DNA from: Roseimicrobium sp. ORNL1 | Lineage (GTDB): Bacteria; Verrucomicrobiota; Verrucomicrobiia; Verrucomicrobiales; Verrucomicrobiaceae | Direction of reading: 5' to 3' | Assembly: GCF_011044495.1 (NCBI RefSeq) | Contig: NZ_CP049143.1 | Span: 2,108,001 to 2,172,000, forward strand | DNA: 64,000 nucleotides | Part shown: positions 22,914-32,300 of the stretch, one piece after another | How the letters are laid out: each line of letters starts with the position of its first letter | Numbering within the stretch: position 1 is the first letter of the stretch | Made by a program: the position numbers and the translations under genes | The notes under the pieces: generated by a model | Told to the model about the DNA's origin: nothing | The model's database searches: none | The model's input: only the letters and a program-made list of their open reading frames with translations

Positions 22914-25592
22914 TTATTCAAACGCTCCCCTCGCGTCAGGGGAAGGGAATTCCAATTCAAATTCGGTAAAAAGACCGGGTTGGCTGCGGACATCAATGCG
23001 CCCGCCGTGCTCGGAAACGATGCGATGGCAGATGGAAAGGCCCAGTCCCATGCCGGAGCCGACGTCCTTGGTCGTGAAGAAGGGGTCAAAGACCTTGCTC
23101 CGAATCTCCTCGGAGATCCCGGGGCCATTGTCTCGCAGGGTTACCATGACCTTGCTGCCGGCCGGTGCCGCGCTGATGGAAATGAGAGGGGATTCGCCGT
23201 CGGCATACTTCTTCGTTCGCATGGCGTCAATGGCGTTCTGGACCAAATTAACCAGCACCTGCACAATCTGATTGCTGTCACCCCGGATTTCCAATCCTTC
23301 CGGCACGTTGATCTCCGCGGAAATGCCGTCCTTCCACTCGTGGGAGAAGAAGCGCAGCACCGTTTCCGCCACCGGCCTGAACACGAACACCTGGGTGGTC
23401 TCGTGAGTCATGCGGGTGAATCCACGCAGGTCCGAGATGATGCGGGCCACGCGCTTCACGCCATCATGCACGTCCTTGAGGGTATCGGCGAAGTCCGCAC
23501 GCTCCTCTTCGGGCAGCATCTCCGTCACCTGGCCCAGCAGGTGCAAACCCTGGCTGGCATAGTTGAGGGGATTGTTGATCTCATGGATCAGGCCGGCGCT
23601 CATGCGGCCCAGAGCGGCGAGCTTTTCATTCCGCACCATGAGCACCTCGGTTTCCTTCACTTGCTCCAGAGCGGCTTCGAGCTGCTGCTTCTGCACGGAG
23701 AGCTCCCTCTGGTAGAGGTGGGAGTCCACCAGGTTCTTCAGGCGCACGGAGACTTCCGTCAGGGAAAATGGCTTGCCGAGGAAGTCGCTCGCCCCGGCCT
23801 GGAGGCAGTCCATCTTGGTCTTCTCATCCGCGCGTGCAGTGAGCAGCACGATGGGAATGGAGCGCGTGGAAACACGCTCGCGCAGTTCGCGGCAGACCTG
23901 CAGACCATCCTTCTCCGGCATCATCATGTCTGAGAGGATGATGTCGGGCAGGAACTGGGCCGCCTTGTCCACGGCTTGCAGACCATCCACGGCTTCCAGC
24001 ACTTCGAAGTTGGCGGAGAGCTGACCCTTGAGGAAGCGAAGCATGTCCGGCTCATCGTCCGCGATGAGCAGCTTCGGCTTGCGGCTGCGACCAACGCCGG
24101 TCTCGATGGGGCGCAGGCTGGCCTGCAGGGACGTGATGGCGGGGAACAGTTCCGCGCGGCGGTACAGGCTGCTGATCCATTCCTGGGTGGAACCGTTGCT
24201 TTCTGCTTCCACGTCCTTTGTCTCCACGGCGTGTTCGGGTTCCTCGACTTCCCCCTCAGGAGCCTCCACGTAGGGCAGTCTTACGGACATCGTCGTGCCC
24301 CGGCCCACTTCGCTGGTGGCTTTCACCGTGCCACCCTGGGCTTCCGCGAGTTCTTTCACCAGCGCCAGACCGATGCCCATGCCCTGGAACTTGCGCTGGG
24401 AAGAGGTGTCTCCCTGCCAGAAGCGGTCAAAGATGTGCGGCAGCTGGGCGGGATCGATGCCCATGCCGGTGTCCCGGATGTCGAATTCCAACCAGTTTCC
24501 ATCCCGGGTTGCGTTGAACTCCACCTTGCCACCGGCAGCGGTGAACTTCATGGCGTTGAAGAGTAGGTTGAGGCTGATGCGTTCCAGCTTTTCCGAGTCG
24601 AGCTTCGCGGCGCCCAGGCTGGGATCCACGTGTGTCTCCAGCCGGATGCGCTTGTCCTTGGCCATGGCGCGCACTGCCGTGCCGATGCCCTCTACGAATT
24701 CCTTAACTTCCACGCGGCGTTCCTTCACCTCCACGCGTCCGGACTCCAGGCGAACCAGATCGAGCAGGTCATTGATGAGCTTGAGCAGGCGCATCGAGTT
24801 GCCGTGCATCGTTTCCAGCAGCTCCTTTTGCTCGGCATCAGACTTCGGTTTGGGGTTGAGCATCGCCTCCAGCGGGGCGATGAGCAGGGTAAGCGGCGTG
24901 CGGAGTTCGTGGCTGATGTTTGCAAAGAACCGGCTCTTCACCTCATCCATTTCCCGGAGCTTCTGGTTGGTCCGCTCGAGCTCTTCGCGATTTTGATCCA
25001 ACCGGGAGCGCAGCTCAAACTCCGAGCGCCGCACCCCGTTGTACTGCCAGGTGCCCGCCACGATGATCACACCGGTCAGGATCAGGAAGTACACGTTGTT
25101 ATAGAAGGTGCCCCAGTCCGTGATGCGTCCGTGGGCCAAGCCTGCTGTCCCGTAGGCAATGAGCGTGAGTAACAAGATGATCACGCTGTCCAGCAGCGGC
25201 CATCGCATGACGATGGCGGAGCCCAGCATCACCAGGTTGAGCGCCGCATAGTAGGGGGATACCGCGCCGTCCTTGGAATAGATCATCAGGCACATACAGA
25301 TCACCGGGACAAACATCGCCATGATGCCCACCGCCCGGTAAAACCTGGTTTCCGGTCTTAGGTGCAGGATCAGCCACAGGATAACGAGCACTCCGGAGGT
25401 GGCGAAGCGCATGGGCAGCCACTGCCACATGGTTTCCTGCCCGTACACCAGGATGTCCACGCTGGCGCCCAGCGGCATGAAGGTGCCAGCCAGAATGCAA
25501 CCCAGCTTGTAGTTGCGAATCCGGATCGGACGCTCGTATGCGTCGAACGAACTCTGCAAGCCGCCTCGCGGCTCTATGGATACATTAGCCAT
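22914..25592 (-). CDS. PhcS-PhcR-like fused hybrid kinase (6 TM, HK, receiver, HK)
   Basis: The product is 892 residues. Residues about 28-185 hold six predicted membrane helices. Next come a coiled coil and HisKA (H228 in FFANISHELRTPLTLL) with an HATPase (DTGMGID, GMGIGLALVKEL), a receiver (D555 in LSDMMMPEKDG, Lys in FLGKPF), another coiled coil, and a second HisKA (H670 in AGLIHEINNPLNYA) with HATPase (DNGPGIS, GMGLGLSICHRI). Ralstonia makes these as two proteins, PhcS (sensor kinase) and PhcR (receiver-kinase); here they form one chain. It overlaps the methyltransferase stop by 8 bp, so translation is probably coupled. Confidence 0.85.
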   Translation of the reverse strand: MANVSIEPRGGLQSSFDAYERPIRIRNYKLGCILAGTFMPLGASVDILVYGQETMWQWLPMRFATSGVLVILWLILHLRPETRFYRAVGIMAMFVPVICMCLMIYSKDGAVSPYYAALNLVMLGSAIVMRWPLLDSVIILLLTLIAYGTAGLAHGRITDWGTFYNNVYFLILTGVIIVAGTWQYNGVRRSEFELRSRLDQNREELERTNQKLREMDEVKSRFFANISHELRTPLTLLIAPLEAMLNPKPKSDAEQKELLETMHGNSMRLLKLINDLLDLVRLESGRVEVKERRVEVKEFVEGIGTAVRAMAKDKRIRLETHVDPSLGAAKLDSEKLERISLNLLFNAMKFTAAGGKVEFNATRDGNWLEFDIRDTGMGIDPAQLPHIFDRFWQGDTSSQRKFQGMGIGLALVKELAEAQGGTVKATSEVGRGTTMSVRLPYVEAPEGEVEEPEHAVETKDVEAESNGSTQEWISSLYRRAELFPAITSLQASLRPIETGVGRSRKPKLLIADDEPDMLRFLKGQLSANFEVLEAVDGLQAVDKAAQFLPDIILSDMMMPEKDGLQVCRELRERVSTRSIPIVLLTARADEKTKMDCLQAGASDFLGKPFSLTEVSVRLKNLVDSHLYQRELSVQKQQLEAALEQVKETEVLMVRNEKLAALGRMSAGLIHEINNPLNYASQGLHLLGQVTEMLPEEERADFADTLKDVHDGVKRVARIISDLRGFTRMTHETTQVFVFRPVAETVLRFFSHEWKDGISAEINVPEGLEIRGDSNQIVQVLVNLVQNAIDAMRTKKYADGESPLISISAAPAGSKVMVTLRDNGPGISEEIRSKVFDPFFTTKDVGSGMGLGLSICHRIVSEHGGRIDVRSQPGLFTEFELEFPSPDARGAFE

Positions 25593-27039
25593 TCTCGGGC
25601 TTGCGTACTTCGAGGAAAATGTTCACTCCCGTCGTATCCGAGCTTACCGAGCAGCTTCCAGGCGGCGCACTTTCCGGCGCCAGGCGCAGGAACTGCTGTT
25701 TGTTCCGATATACCAGATGCCATTCCACCACATATTCCATCCACAGGCGGGACGGATTGGAGGTATCCACGTTGGTGGCCACGAGCAGGCCCCCAGGCGC
25801 GAGCAGATCGTAGAACACCTCCAGGAGCCGGCGGCAGATGCGGTCGGAAAGGTAGTCAAACAACCCGGCGCAGTAGACAAAGTCGTAACCTCCCACCTCA
25901 AATCCGGCACCCTTCTTCGAGGATTCCTTCAGGATCTGGTGCACGGAGCGTTTCACAAACTTCAGTTCCGTGCGGCGACGGTGCCGGGTGCGCAGGTCCT
26001 CGAGGATGCGCGTGGTGTTGGTGATGGTCTCGTCGTTGAAGTCGAGCAGGGAGATGTCCGCATTATCACTCAGTCCATCGGTGGCGAGGAACTGCTGCAC
26101 CTCCTTCGCCGGACCGCAACCCAGGTTGAACACCCTGGCCATCTTGCCCTTCTGTGCTGCACGCGAAGTTTCTTCGTGCAGGCGTTCGGTCAGGTAGGTG
26201 ATGCGGTTTCGGTGGGCCACTACCGGCGGGATGTCGAGGAACAGCCGGTTCAGAATCTTGGCAAACATGGAGCTCCCTTCGTAGGGATCACGCAGCATCA
26301 TGCTTACCATTTCGTAGTCGCCTGCGTAGCCCAGCGGCTTCTGGAAAATGCGGTACACAAACGGGGAGCACAGCACCAGGGGATGAATCTGTCTCTTGAT
26401 GTAACTGCTGTGCACCGGCTGCAGTTCCGGGGTGATGCTCACCGCAGTCGTTTCAAACCGTTCCAAAAGCGGAGTCACTGCGGGAAGGATGGGCACTTCC
26501 AACTGCCGGATGGTATCCCGCTCTGCGGTCAGGCGATCTCCTGCAGGAAGTGAACGCACGCCCAGTTCCACCTGTTCCATCCACCGACGCAGATCCGAGA
26601 GCAGCGTGTGAATGTCCGCCACCACCAGTTTGAAGTCGGGAGCGACCGAGTAGGTCTTCTCCGTTTCACGCAGGAACTCGGCAAACTCAGCCAGCAACCG
26701 GTCCTTGTTTTGCGCCGGTGCCAGGATGTCGACATCGATCCATCCTTCATCCGCGAGCGAAGCCTCGCAGATGAGCATGATGCCCGTGTTCACCAGGTTC
26801 GCGATGACCGCCCGCCCCGAGTACACCACGCGCTCATTCATGAGAATGCGGAAGTCGTTCAAGACTTCCGAAAGCTGCACAATGCTGTACGGATTGTAGA
26901 CTTCGAAAACCGCCAGGTAGCGCGTCAGTCGATGCAGCGTGCCGCGAACCTCCGCGCCTTGGCTGTTCCGGCAGATGATGAGACTGAGCCGTTCTCCGCC
27001 AGAGGTGTTTATGGGCAGGGGATTTTCAGAATTCTCCAT
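25585..27039 (-). CDS. PhcB-like SAM-dependent methyltransferase with N-terminal PilZ-like domain
   Basis: The product is 484 residues. Residues about 15-110 are beta-rich and PilZ-like (GTLHRLTRYLAVFEVYNP, FRILMNERVVYSGRAVIANL). Then comes a helical segment, the family motif QKPLGYAGDYEMVSMM (about 233-248), and a class I SAM fold with motif I VFNLGCGPAKEV (303-314), LLDFND and YDFVYCAGLFDYLSD. The motif and layout recall proteins annotated as PhcB, which methylates 3-hydroxy fatty acids to the methyl-ester quorum signal in Ralstonia. It is first in the minus-strand unit with the fused kinase and the PhcQ-like gene. The substrate is inferred, not shown. Confidence 0.75.
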   Translation of the reverse strand: MENSENPLPINTSGGERLSLIICRNSQGAEVRGTLHRLTRYLAVFEVYNPYSIVQLSEVLNDFRILMNERVVYSGRAVIANLVNTGIMLICEASLADEGWIDVDILAPAQNKDRLLAEFAEFLRETEKTYSVAPDFKLVVADIHTLLSDLRRWMEQVELGVRSLPAGDRLTAERDTIRQLEVPILPAVTPLLERFETTAVSITPELQPVHSSYIKRQIHPLVLCSPFVYRIFQKPLGYAGDYEMVSMMLRDPYEGSSMFAKILNRLFLDIPPVVAHRNRITYLTERLHEETSRAAQKGKMARVFNLGCGPAKEVQQFLATDGLSDNADISLLDFNDETITNTTRILEDLRTRHRRRTELKFVKRSVHQILKESSKKGAGFEVGGYDFVYCAGLFDYLSDRICRRLLEVFYDLLAPGGLLVATNVDTSNPSRLWMEYVVEWHLVYRNKQQFLRLAPESAPPGSCSVSSDTTGVNIFLEVRKPENG

Positions 27040-27160
27040 GTTAGCACGCCGTTGGCATCACGCAATCAATGGCAAAAAGAGTGACGGTGGTGGTTGTTGC
27101 GATGTTTATACACGTGTCCGTGATCAGGTCCATCTTGCAGCGTGGAAATTTCATGTTTTG

Positions 27161-27174
27161 CAGTTGTTCAACTG
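27161..27174. promoter_or_regulatory. Dyad CAGTTGTTCAACTG upstream of the Phc-like operon
   Basis: Perfect 6-bp arms CAGTTG / CAACTG flank a TT centre, about 122 bp upstream of the methyltransferase start, in the AT-richer 225-bp gap after the adjacent kinase gene. It has operator-like symmetry. No regulator can be assigned, and no LysR (PhcA-like) gene is present in the window. Confidence 0.35.
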
Positions 27175-27264
27175 AGGAAATTTATCAGACTGCATTTACA
27201 AGGTGCATGCATGGGACCGAGCTGTCGGCAAAGCGGGATCAATGGGTTAGAACATAGCCTTACG

Positions 27265-28527
27265 TTATGCGTCGGCGTTTGTGTGCCGCGAGTTGAGAAA
27301 TTGGTTCATGGCCATTTCGAGCTGCTTGATGCCAAATGGTTTTACGAGACAGGCATCCGCTCCTGCGATCATGCATTTGTCTCGCTCTGCGGGTACCGCG
27401 AGTCCAGACATGGCGATGATGGGAACCTGTGAGAGCGCTGGATTGCTGTGGGTCCGTATCTTCTGGAGCGCTTCCATGCCGTCCATGATTGGCATGAGCA
27501 TGTCCATGATCACCAGATCCGGCGTTTCCTGACTGGCCAGTTCGAGCGCCTCCTTGCCGTTGGTTGCTGCCATGACACGGAAGCCCACACTCTCCAGATA
27601 GTCGTGAGTGATGTTCCGCAGCACATCTTCGTCATCCACCAGCAGAATCAGCGGAGACTCGGAATGGTGCGTATCTATCTCGCCACCCGCAGGCGAAGAC
27701 GTTTCTTCGGTATCAGCGATGACGCTTTCCAAAACGGCAGGTTCATGTGAGCTGGTTGTCGAAGGCGAGCATTTCAAGGGAAGGCGGACTTTTACGAGCA
27801 GTCCGCCGCCCGGCAGTTCGCACGCGTCGAGCTCACCGCCGTCGTGCAGGGCCAGCAGGGAGTTGATGAGACTGATGCCAATTCCCTTGAGCTTGCGCAG
27901 CCGCTCCATCACAGGTGGAGAGGAGACTGCTTTTTCCACGGTTGTTGACTGCAATTCTGATGGGCCTCCCCAGGCGCGGATGAGCAGCACTTGGCCTGGG
28001 AGATCGGTACTCACATCCAGGTTCACTTTCCCCTTTGCCGGCACCGTTGCCACCACGCAGCCCAGCGCCTCGGTCATGATTTGCAGGATGCGCTTTCCGT
28101 CCCCTTCACCGGTGATGTTTTGAGGAGAGGTCGAGTGCCGCAACGCCAGGGACCTGGCCTCCGCTGGACCCCGCAATTGCCTGGCCGCCTGCGCTGAAAT
28201 TTCATCAAGCTCAAACGAGGCATTTTGCAGCGCGAGGGTTCCTGCGTGGATTTTCTCCACATCCAAGAATCCATTGATCAACGTCAGCAACCGTTGGGCA
28301 TTGTCCGCAATGGTGCCAAGTGCTTCGCTTTGGCGCAGACCGATGTCCCCATAAATGCCATCCTGAATGCCCTCCACCAAGGCGAGGATATTGGAGAGGG
28401 GATTGCGCATCTCATGGCCGGCACGGGACAAAAACATCCCCCGCTCTCCGTTGTTGGCCACTTGGGGGGCTGGTGAGGCTGAACTGACGGGGGAATCCTT
28501 GGAAGGCGAGGCCAGAGTCGTAGTCAT
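27265..28527 (-). CDS. Hybrid histidine kinase with degenerate ATPase and C-terminal receiver
   Basis: The product is 420 residues and soluble. HisKA begins near residue 30 with H38 in LSRAGHEMRNPLSNILAL. The following ATPase-like region is poor: the N box reads LQIMTEALGCVVATV and the G1 box reads IRAWGGPSELQ in place of DxGxG, so ATP use is doubtful. A normal receiver follows (LLVDDED, D342 in VIMDMLMPIMDG, Lys in CLVKPFG). It may serve as a His-Asp carrier rather than as a kinase. It lies upstream of the Phc-like operon on the same strand (225 bp) and is divergent from the receiver gene at 28814. Confidence 0.8.
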   Translation of the reverse strand: MTTTLASPSKDSPVSSASPAPQVANNGERGMFLSRAGHEMRNPLSNILALVEGIQDGIYGDIGLRQSEALGTIADNAQRLLTLINGFLDVEKIHAGTLALQNASFELDEISAQAARQLRGPAEARSLALRHSTSPQNITGEGDGKRILQIMTEALGCVVATVPAKGKVNLDVSTDLPGQVLLIRAWGGPSELQSTTVEKAVSSPPVMERLRKLKGIGISLINSLLALHDGGELDACELPGGGLLVKVRLPLKCSPSTTSSHEPAVLESVIADTEETSSPAGGEIDTHHSESPLILLVDDEDVLRNITHDYLESVGFRVMAATNGKEALELASQETPDLVIMDMLMPIMDGMEALQKIRTHSNPALSQVPIIAMSGLAVPAERDKCMIAGADACLVKPFGIKQLEMAMNQFLNSRHTNADA

Positions 28528-28813
28528 TTGTTGCTGCTACTGAGAGAGGACGCGGGGTGGCTTTGGGGGCGCTTGTCAGAAAAAGATGCTTCCGCTGAAC
28601 TTTCGCTTTGTAAAAAAGCAATGAGGAGGTGCAATGCGGTGCGGTCAAGCAAGGGCAAGGAGTCTGAGCATTCCCTTACCGTGAGATGCGGTTCCGCTTA
28701 CGCGGACAACTTATCAGAATAAACGAAGTTCATTGATCTTTTAGACGCTGCCGCTGATATTTTATCATTCCTACCCTTCCTTTTCCCAGGTCCACCTTGC
28801 CCAAAATTCCCCT

Positions 28814-29281
28814 GTGAATACCCCCTCCTTGGAATCATCGCAAATCAAGACCATCCTGCTCGTGGAAGATAACGATGGCTACAGACAAATCGTGGCAGCA
28901 TCGCTGGCCAAGGCGCTGCCCGAGTGCCGGATTGTGGAGGCGGACAGCGTTGCGACTGCCCGCGCAGTTGTGCCTGTGGAATCCCTAAATGTGGCTCTTT
29001 TGGATATGACGCTGCCTGACGGCATGGCCACGGACATCATGGAGGGGTGGCAGCCAGCTATTGGAAAGGGGCTTAAGGTGGTGGTTTTCAGCAGCTACGA
29101 CGCTGAAGAAGTGGCGCCAGCCCTGCAACGGTTCGGGGTGCATGAGTATGTAAACAAGGAGCGCGGCATGAGAGCTCTGGTTCAGGCGGTTCAGACTGCG
29201 GTTCAGAGCGTTCCAGAGGGAAAAGACGTGCAAATTGGCCGATCCAGCCCCACCTTAGCGGCGGACAGCCTGAGCCATTGA
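28814..29281 (+). CDS. Single-domain response regulator
   Basis: The product is 155 residues from a GTG start. It is a receiver domain only: acidic pair in ILLVEDNDGYR, phospho-acceptor Asp in VALLDMTLPDG, Ser in VVFSSYD, Lys in YVNKERG. The C-terminal 30 residues are disordered (VQIGRSSPTLAADSL) with no output domain, as in CheY- or Spo0F-like carriers. Its stop lies 42 bp before the ATG of the giant hybrid kinase, so the two are very likely co-transcribed and partners. A 286-bp divergent region separates it from the minus-strand kinase. Confidence 0.88.
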   Translation: MNTPSLESSQIKTILLVEDNDGYRQIVAASLAKALPECRIVEADSVATARAVVPVESLNVALLDMTLPDGMATDIMEGWQPAIGKGLKVVVFSSYDAEEVAPALQRFGVHEYVNKERGMRALVQAVQTAVQSVPEGKDVQIGRSSPTLAADSLSH

Positions 29282-29323
29282 TTGGCATATTGCTGCGTCC
29301 CCCCCCCTATTCATTGCCCTACC

Positions 29324-32300
29324 ATGGAAGGTCTGATCACTCGACGTGCTGGAAGCAGCCTCTCGGCTGAGCCGGCGCGCCCTGCCATGGGCTGGGTCCA
29401 GGGGGTGTTCGACTGTCTCGGCGATGCTATTTTCATTCACGACGCCTCCACCGGCGCCATCTTGCACGCCAACAGCCGTGCGTGCGAACTCTATGGCTAC
29501 AGCCCTGGTGAACTGTGCCGCTGCTCAGTAGCAGACATCAGCTCCAACGTATCGCCTTACAGTCAGGAGGATGCCCTGCGCTGGATGCAGCGCACCTTCC
29601 ACGATGGGATGCAACTCTTCGAATGGCAGGCGAGAGCCCGCTCCGGTTCCCTGTTCTGGGTGGAGGTGCACATGAGCCAGGCGGTGCTGGACGGCCATGT
29701 CCGGTTGGTGGTTTCCGTGCGTGACATTTCCCGGCGCAAGCTCGCAGAGCATGCGCTGCGGCAGAGTGAGGAGCGCTTCCGCCTGCTCTTGGGCAGCAGC
29801 CGTGATCCGGTCTACTGTCTGAACCTGCAGAGCCTCACCTACGACTACCTGAGCCCTGCGGTGGAGCAGATGTTGGGCCTCTCCATGAATGAGCTCATGG
29901 AGGGCGGTCTGCGTCTCTTTGTGTCCCGCATCCATCCGGATGATATGGATGCCCACTGCGCCCGGCTGGACCGCCTGGTGCTGGAGGCCTCTGACGACCG
30001 CTACAAGCCCGTGGTGGAGTATCGCTTCCTGAACCGCAGCATGGGTTTCCGCTGGATGAGCGACAGCTGCTCCGTGGTACGCGACCCCTCCGGCAGGCCC
30101 ACCGCCATCATTGGGAATATTCGTGACGTCACCCTGCGTCGTGAGCATGAGGAAGCGCTACAGAAGGCGCACGCGGCACTGCTCTTCCACCTGGAGAGCA
30201 GCTCCCTGGCACTGGTGGAGACGGATGCGAACTTCCGCGTGAAGAACTGGTCTCCGCAGGCCGAGCGCATCTTTGGCTGGAGAGCAGAAGAAGTGCGCGG
30301 ACGCCTTCTTGCTGAGCTGGATTTCATCCATCCGGAAGATGAGGCCCTGGTGGCTTCGAACATCCGGCGGCTGCAGGAACGCAGTGAATCCCGCAATAGC
30401 TGCGTCAGCCGCAACCTGCGCAAGGACGGGCGCGTGCGCATCTGCGAGTGGCACAACTCAGCCATCCTGGATGAGAAGGGGGAGTTGCTGTCCATCCTGT
30501 CGCTGGCCACGGACATCACGAATGAACGGCGGATTGAAGATGCCCTGCGGGCCATGGCCCAGGGGGTGGCCGGATCGAGTGACGAAGCGTTCTTCCAGTT
30601 CCTGTGCCTGAATCTCGCCCGCATTCTGGAAATGAAGTTTGCCTGCGTGGCCATGCTGGTGCCAGAGCGGGATCGGATGGCGCGCACCCTGGGCTTTGCC
30701 GGCGACGGCGTGATCCTGGACAACATGACCTACTCGCTCGTCGGCACTCCCTGCCACAAGGCGTTCGACGGTGAGGTGTGTTACTTCTCCTCTGGCGTGC
30801 AGGAGCAGTTCCCGGATGACCTGTACTTCAAGGATCAGGGCGTGGTGAGCTACATCGGCGTGCCGTTGCACAGCGGGGACGGTCGTACCATCGGCATTCT
30901 CTCGGCCTTCAGCGATCGGCCGATGGATCAGATCGAGCAGTTCCAGACCATCTTCCAGATCTTTGCCGCACGCGCGGCGGCCGCTCTCGAGCGCCACCTC
31001 GCTGAGAGTGCGCTGCGCATCAGTGAAGAGCGCTATGCCCTGGCTGCCAGTGCCTCCGCCGCGGGGGTGTGGGACTGGGATCTGGTCTCCGGTGTGGTGT
31101 ATTATTCTCCACGATTCCGTGAGATGACTGGATACAGCCAGGATGAGCTGCCCAACACGGTCTATGCCTGGGAGCGCCGCATCCATCCGGACGACCTGCC
31201 CATTGTGCGTGAGTCCATGGAGCGGCACCTGCATTTCAAGGAGCCGTACCGGGTGGACTACCGCTTCCTCACGAAGAAGGACGGCTACCACTGGTTCTCC
31301 GCCCGTGGCCAGGCCATCTGGAATGCGGATGGTGACCCCTGCCGCATGGCGGGTTCCCACCTGGACATCCATGACTTGAAGATGTCCGAGGAGCGAGTGC
31401 GGCGCCTCAACCGGTTGTATGCCGTGGCCAGCGGCATCAATGACGTGATGGTCCGCGTGCGCGAGCCGCAGAGGGTGTTTGCGGCGACCGCCCAGATTGC
31501 CGTGGATACGGGCATGCTGAAAATGGCCTGGGTGGCGCTTTATGATTCGGCGTCCGGAAGGGTTGCTGCCATCGCCAGATCCGGTCAGGACCAGGGCTTT
31601 GTGAAGCTCGTGTCCGAGGCGCCCGGACTGGTGGAGGAGGGGCTCGGCGTCTGCGGGCAGACACTGCGCACCAGCCAGACGTCCGTCTACAACGACGTCG
31701 AAGCGGACGAGTCATACGTCTTCCGGGAGGAAGCCATCAAGCGTGGCTACCGTTCTTGTGCCGCATTCCCCATCAAGCCCGCGGGCAAGTGTGTGGGATG
31801 CCTGGTGCTCTATGCGGATGAGCCACACTTCTTCAAGCACGAGGAACTCCGCGTGCTGAACGTGCTCGCGGAGAACCTCTCCTTTGCCATCGAGTCCTCT
31901 GAGAAGGAAATGGCGCGCCTGCGTGCGGTGGATGCCCTCGCAGAGAATGAGCGCATGCTCTCCACCCTGCTGAGCAACCTTCCAGGCGCCGCCTTCCGCT
32001 GCCGTCAGGACCACGCTCGTACCCTGGAATTCATCAGCGAGGGTTGTACAGAGCTCAGCGGCTATGAGCCTGCGGATCTGATTGGCAACAGCAAGGTCAG
32101 CTTTGCCAGGCTGATGCATCCGGATGACCTGCCCACGGTGCAGGGCGCCATCGCGGAGGCGCTCGCGGCAGGCCGCACCTATGAAGCCACCTACCGCATC
32201 CATGCCAAGGATGGCAAGGAACGCTGGATCTGGGAGCGCGGGCAGGGCATCTCCTCGGAGAATGGCAGAGTGGATTTCCTGGAGGGCTTCATCACAGACG

